Source: Oscillospiraceae bacterium (GTDB taxonomy: Bacteria; Bacillota; Clostridia; Oscillospirales; Oscillospiraceae). Taken from it: a DNA stretch of 14,680 nucleotides. The position numbers and the translations under genes are program-made. The stretch lies in NCBI GenBank assembly GCA_017378975.1, contig JAFNXT010000167.1:1-14680 (forward strand), read 5' to 3'. This document shows positions 14,529 through 14,680 of this stretch, one piece after another (the stretch's first letter is position 1; each line of letters starts with the position of its first letter). The notes beneath the pieces are model-generated. The model was given only the letters and a program-made list of their open reading frames with translations, did no database searches and was not told where the DNA came from.

Positions 14529-14616
14529 GGGCGAGTGGTGGAATTGGTAGACTCGCTAGATTCAGGTTCTAGTGTTCACTGCGGACGTGCGGGTTCAAGT
14601 CCCGCCTCGCCCACCA
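14529..14616 (+). tRNA. tRNA-Leu, anticodon CAG
   Basis: A complete class II tRNA of 88 nt including the encoded CCA. The acceptor stem GGGCGAG pairs with CTCGCCC (14606-14612), followed by discriminator A and CCA (14614-14616). The D-loop contains TTGGTAGA. The anticodon stem CTAGA/TCTAG frames the loop TTCAGGT, with CAG at 14563-14565 reading CUG codons. A long variable arm (14573-14588) is typical of tRNA-Leu. The T-arm is GCGGG TTCAAGT CCCGC. CUG is heavily used by the genes in this window. It stands alone between its own promoter and terminator. Confidence 0.98.
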
Positions 14617-14646
14617 AAGAGACAGCCGAAAGGCTGTCTCTTTTTC
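14616..14646 (+). terminator. intrinsic terminator of tRNA-Leu
   Basis: A 12-bp perfect stem AAAGAGACAGCC / GGCTGTCTCTTT (14616-14627 with 14632-14643) with a GAAA tetraloop is followed by a T-run (five T at 14641-14645). The stem begins at the last base of the encoded CCA, so tRNA 3' processing must cut right at the hairpin foot. Confidence 0.92.
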
Positions 14647-14680
14647 TGTAAGTCCAGCCTTGCCAAAACGGATAAATACC

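Noticed and set aside
14529..14646. tRNA-Leu as an integration site for a mobile element
   Set aside because: No integrase, direct repeat of the tRNA 3' end or foreign-looking gene is present within the window. The sequence ends 64 bases after the tRNA, so nothing supports it.

Overview
The window reads as chromosomal DNA of an anaerobic, Gram-positive gut-type Clostridium relative, probably Oscillospiraceae/Ruminococcaceae-like. This is inferred from the GC-rich coding bias, the strong AGGAGG-type ribosome binding sites, a GH25 muramidase on a very large Cys-repeat surface protein, and clostridial versions of YgiQ, a YjbR-pyrophosphatase fusion and a two-OB-fold SSB-like protein. No phage, insertion sequence or CRISPR array is visible. 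No non-coding gap exceeds about 165 bases.

Left edge (1-1,803): the 3' end of an unrecognised plus-strand membrane-protein gene with a strong terminator, then a minus-strand MATE-family efflux transporter. The MATE promoter diverges from that of the next gene.

Centre (1,804-10,479): two giant secreted proteins, A (1,523 aa) and B (1,337 aa), in tandem and probably one operon. Both have signal peptides and share the same scaffold after the catalytic head: SH3-like, Ig-like, Cys-ribbon repeats, a Trp-rich domain and a roughly 330-residue C-terminal domain. The heads differ. A carries an N-terminal domain with an L,D-transpeptidase-like His...Ser-x-Gly-Cys motif; B carries a clear GH25 muramidase. 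They look like a peptidoglycan-acting pair, one on peptide bonds and one on glycan strands, built on one duplicated scaffold. This is the most novel part of the window. B also has its Shine-Dalgarno sequence 40 nt upstream of the ATG, with a 12-bp hairpin in between.

Right side (10,480-14,395): a convergent minus-strand gene set of housekeeping type. In transcription order it is a YgiQ-family radical SAM protein, a YjbR/inorganic-pyrophosphatase-like fusion (one base after ygiQ), a tandem-OB SSB-like protein and endonuclease III (nth). An inverted repeat at 10,494-10,524 lies where it meets gene B.

Right edge (14,396-14,680): tRNA-Leu(CAG) on the plus strand with a near-consensus promoter, encoded CCA and an intrinsic terminator, divergent from ygiQ. 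Nothing is recognisable after the terminator (14,647-14,680).
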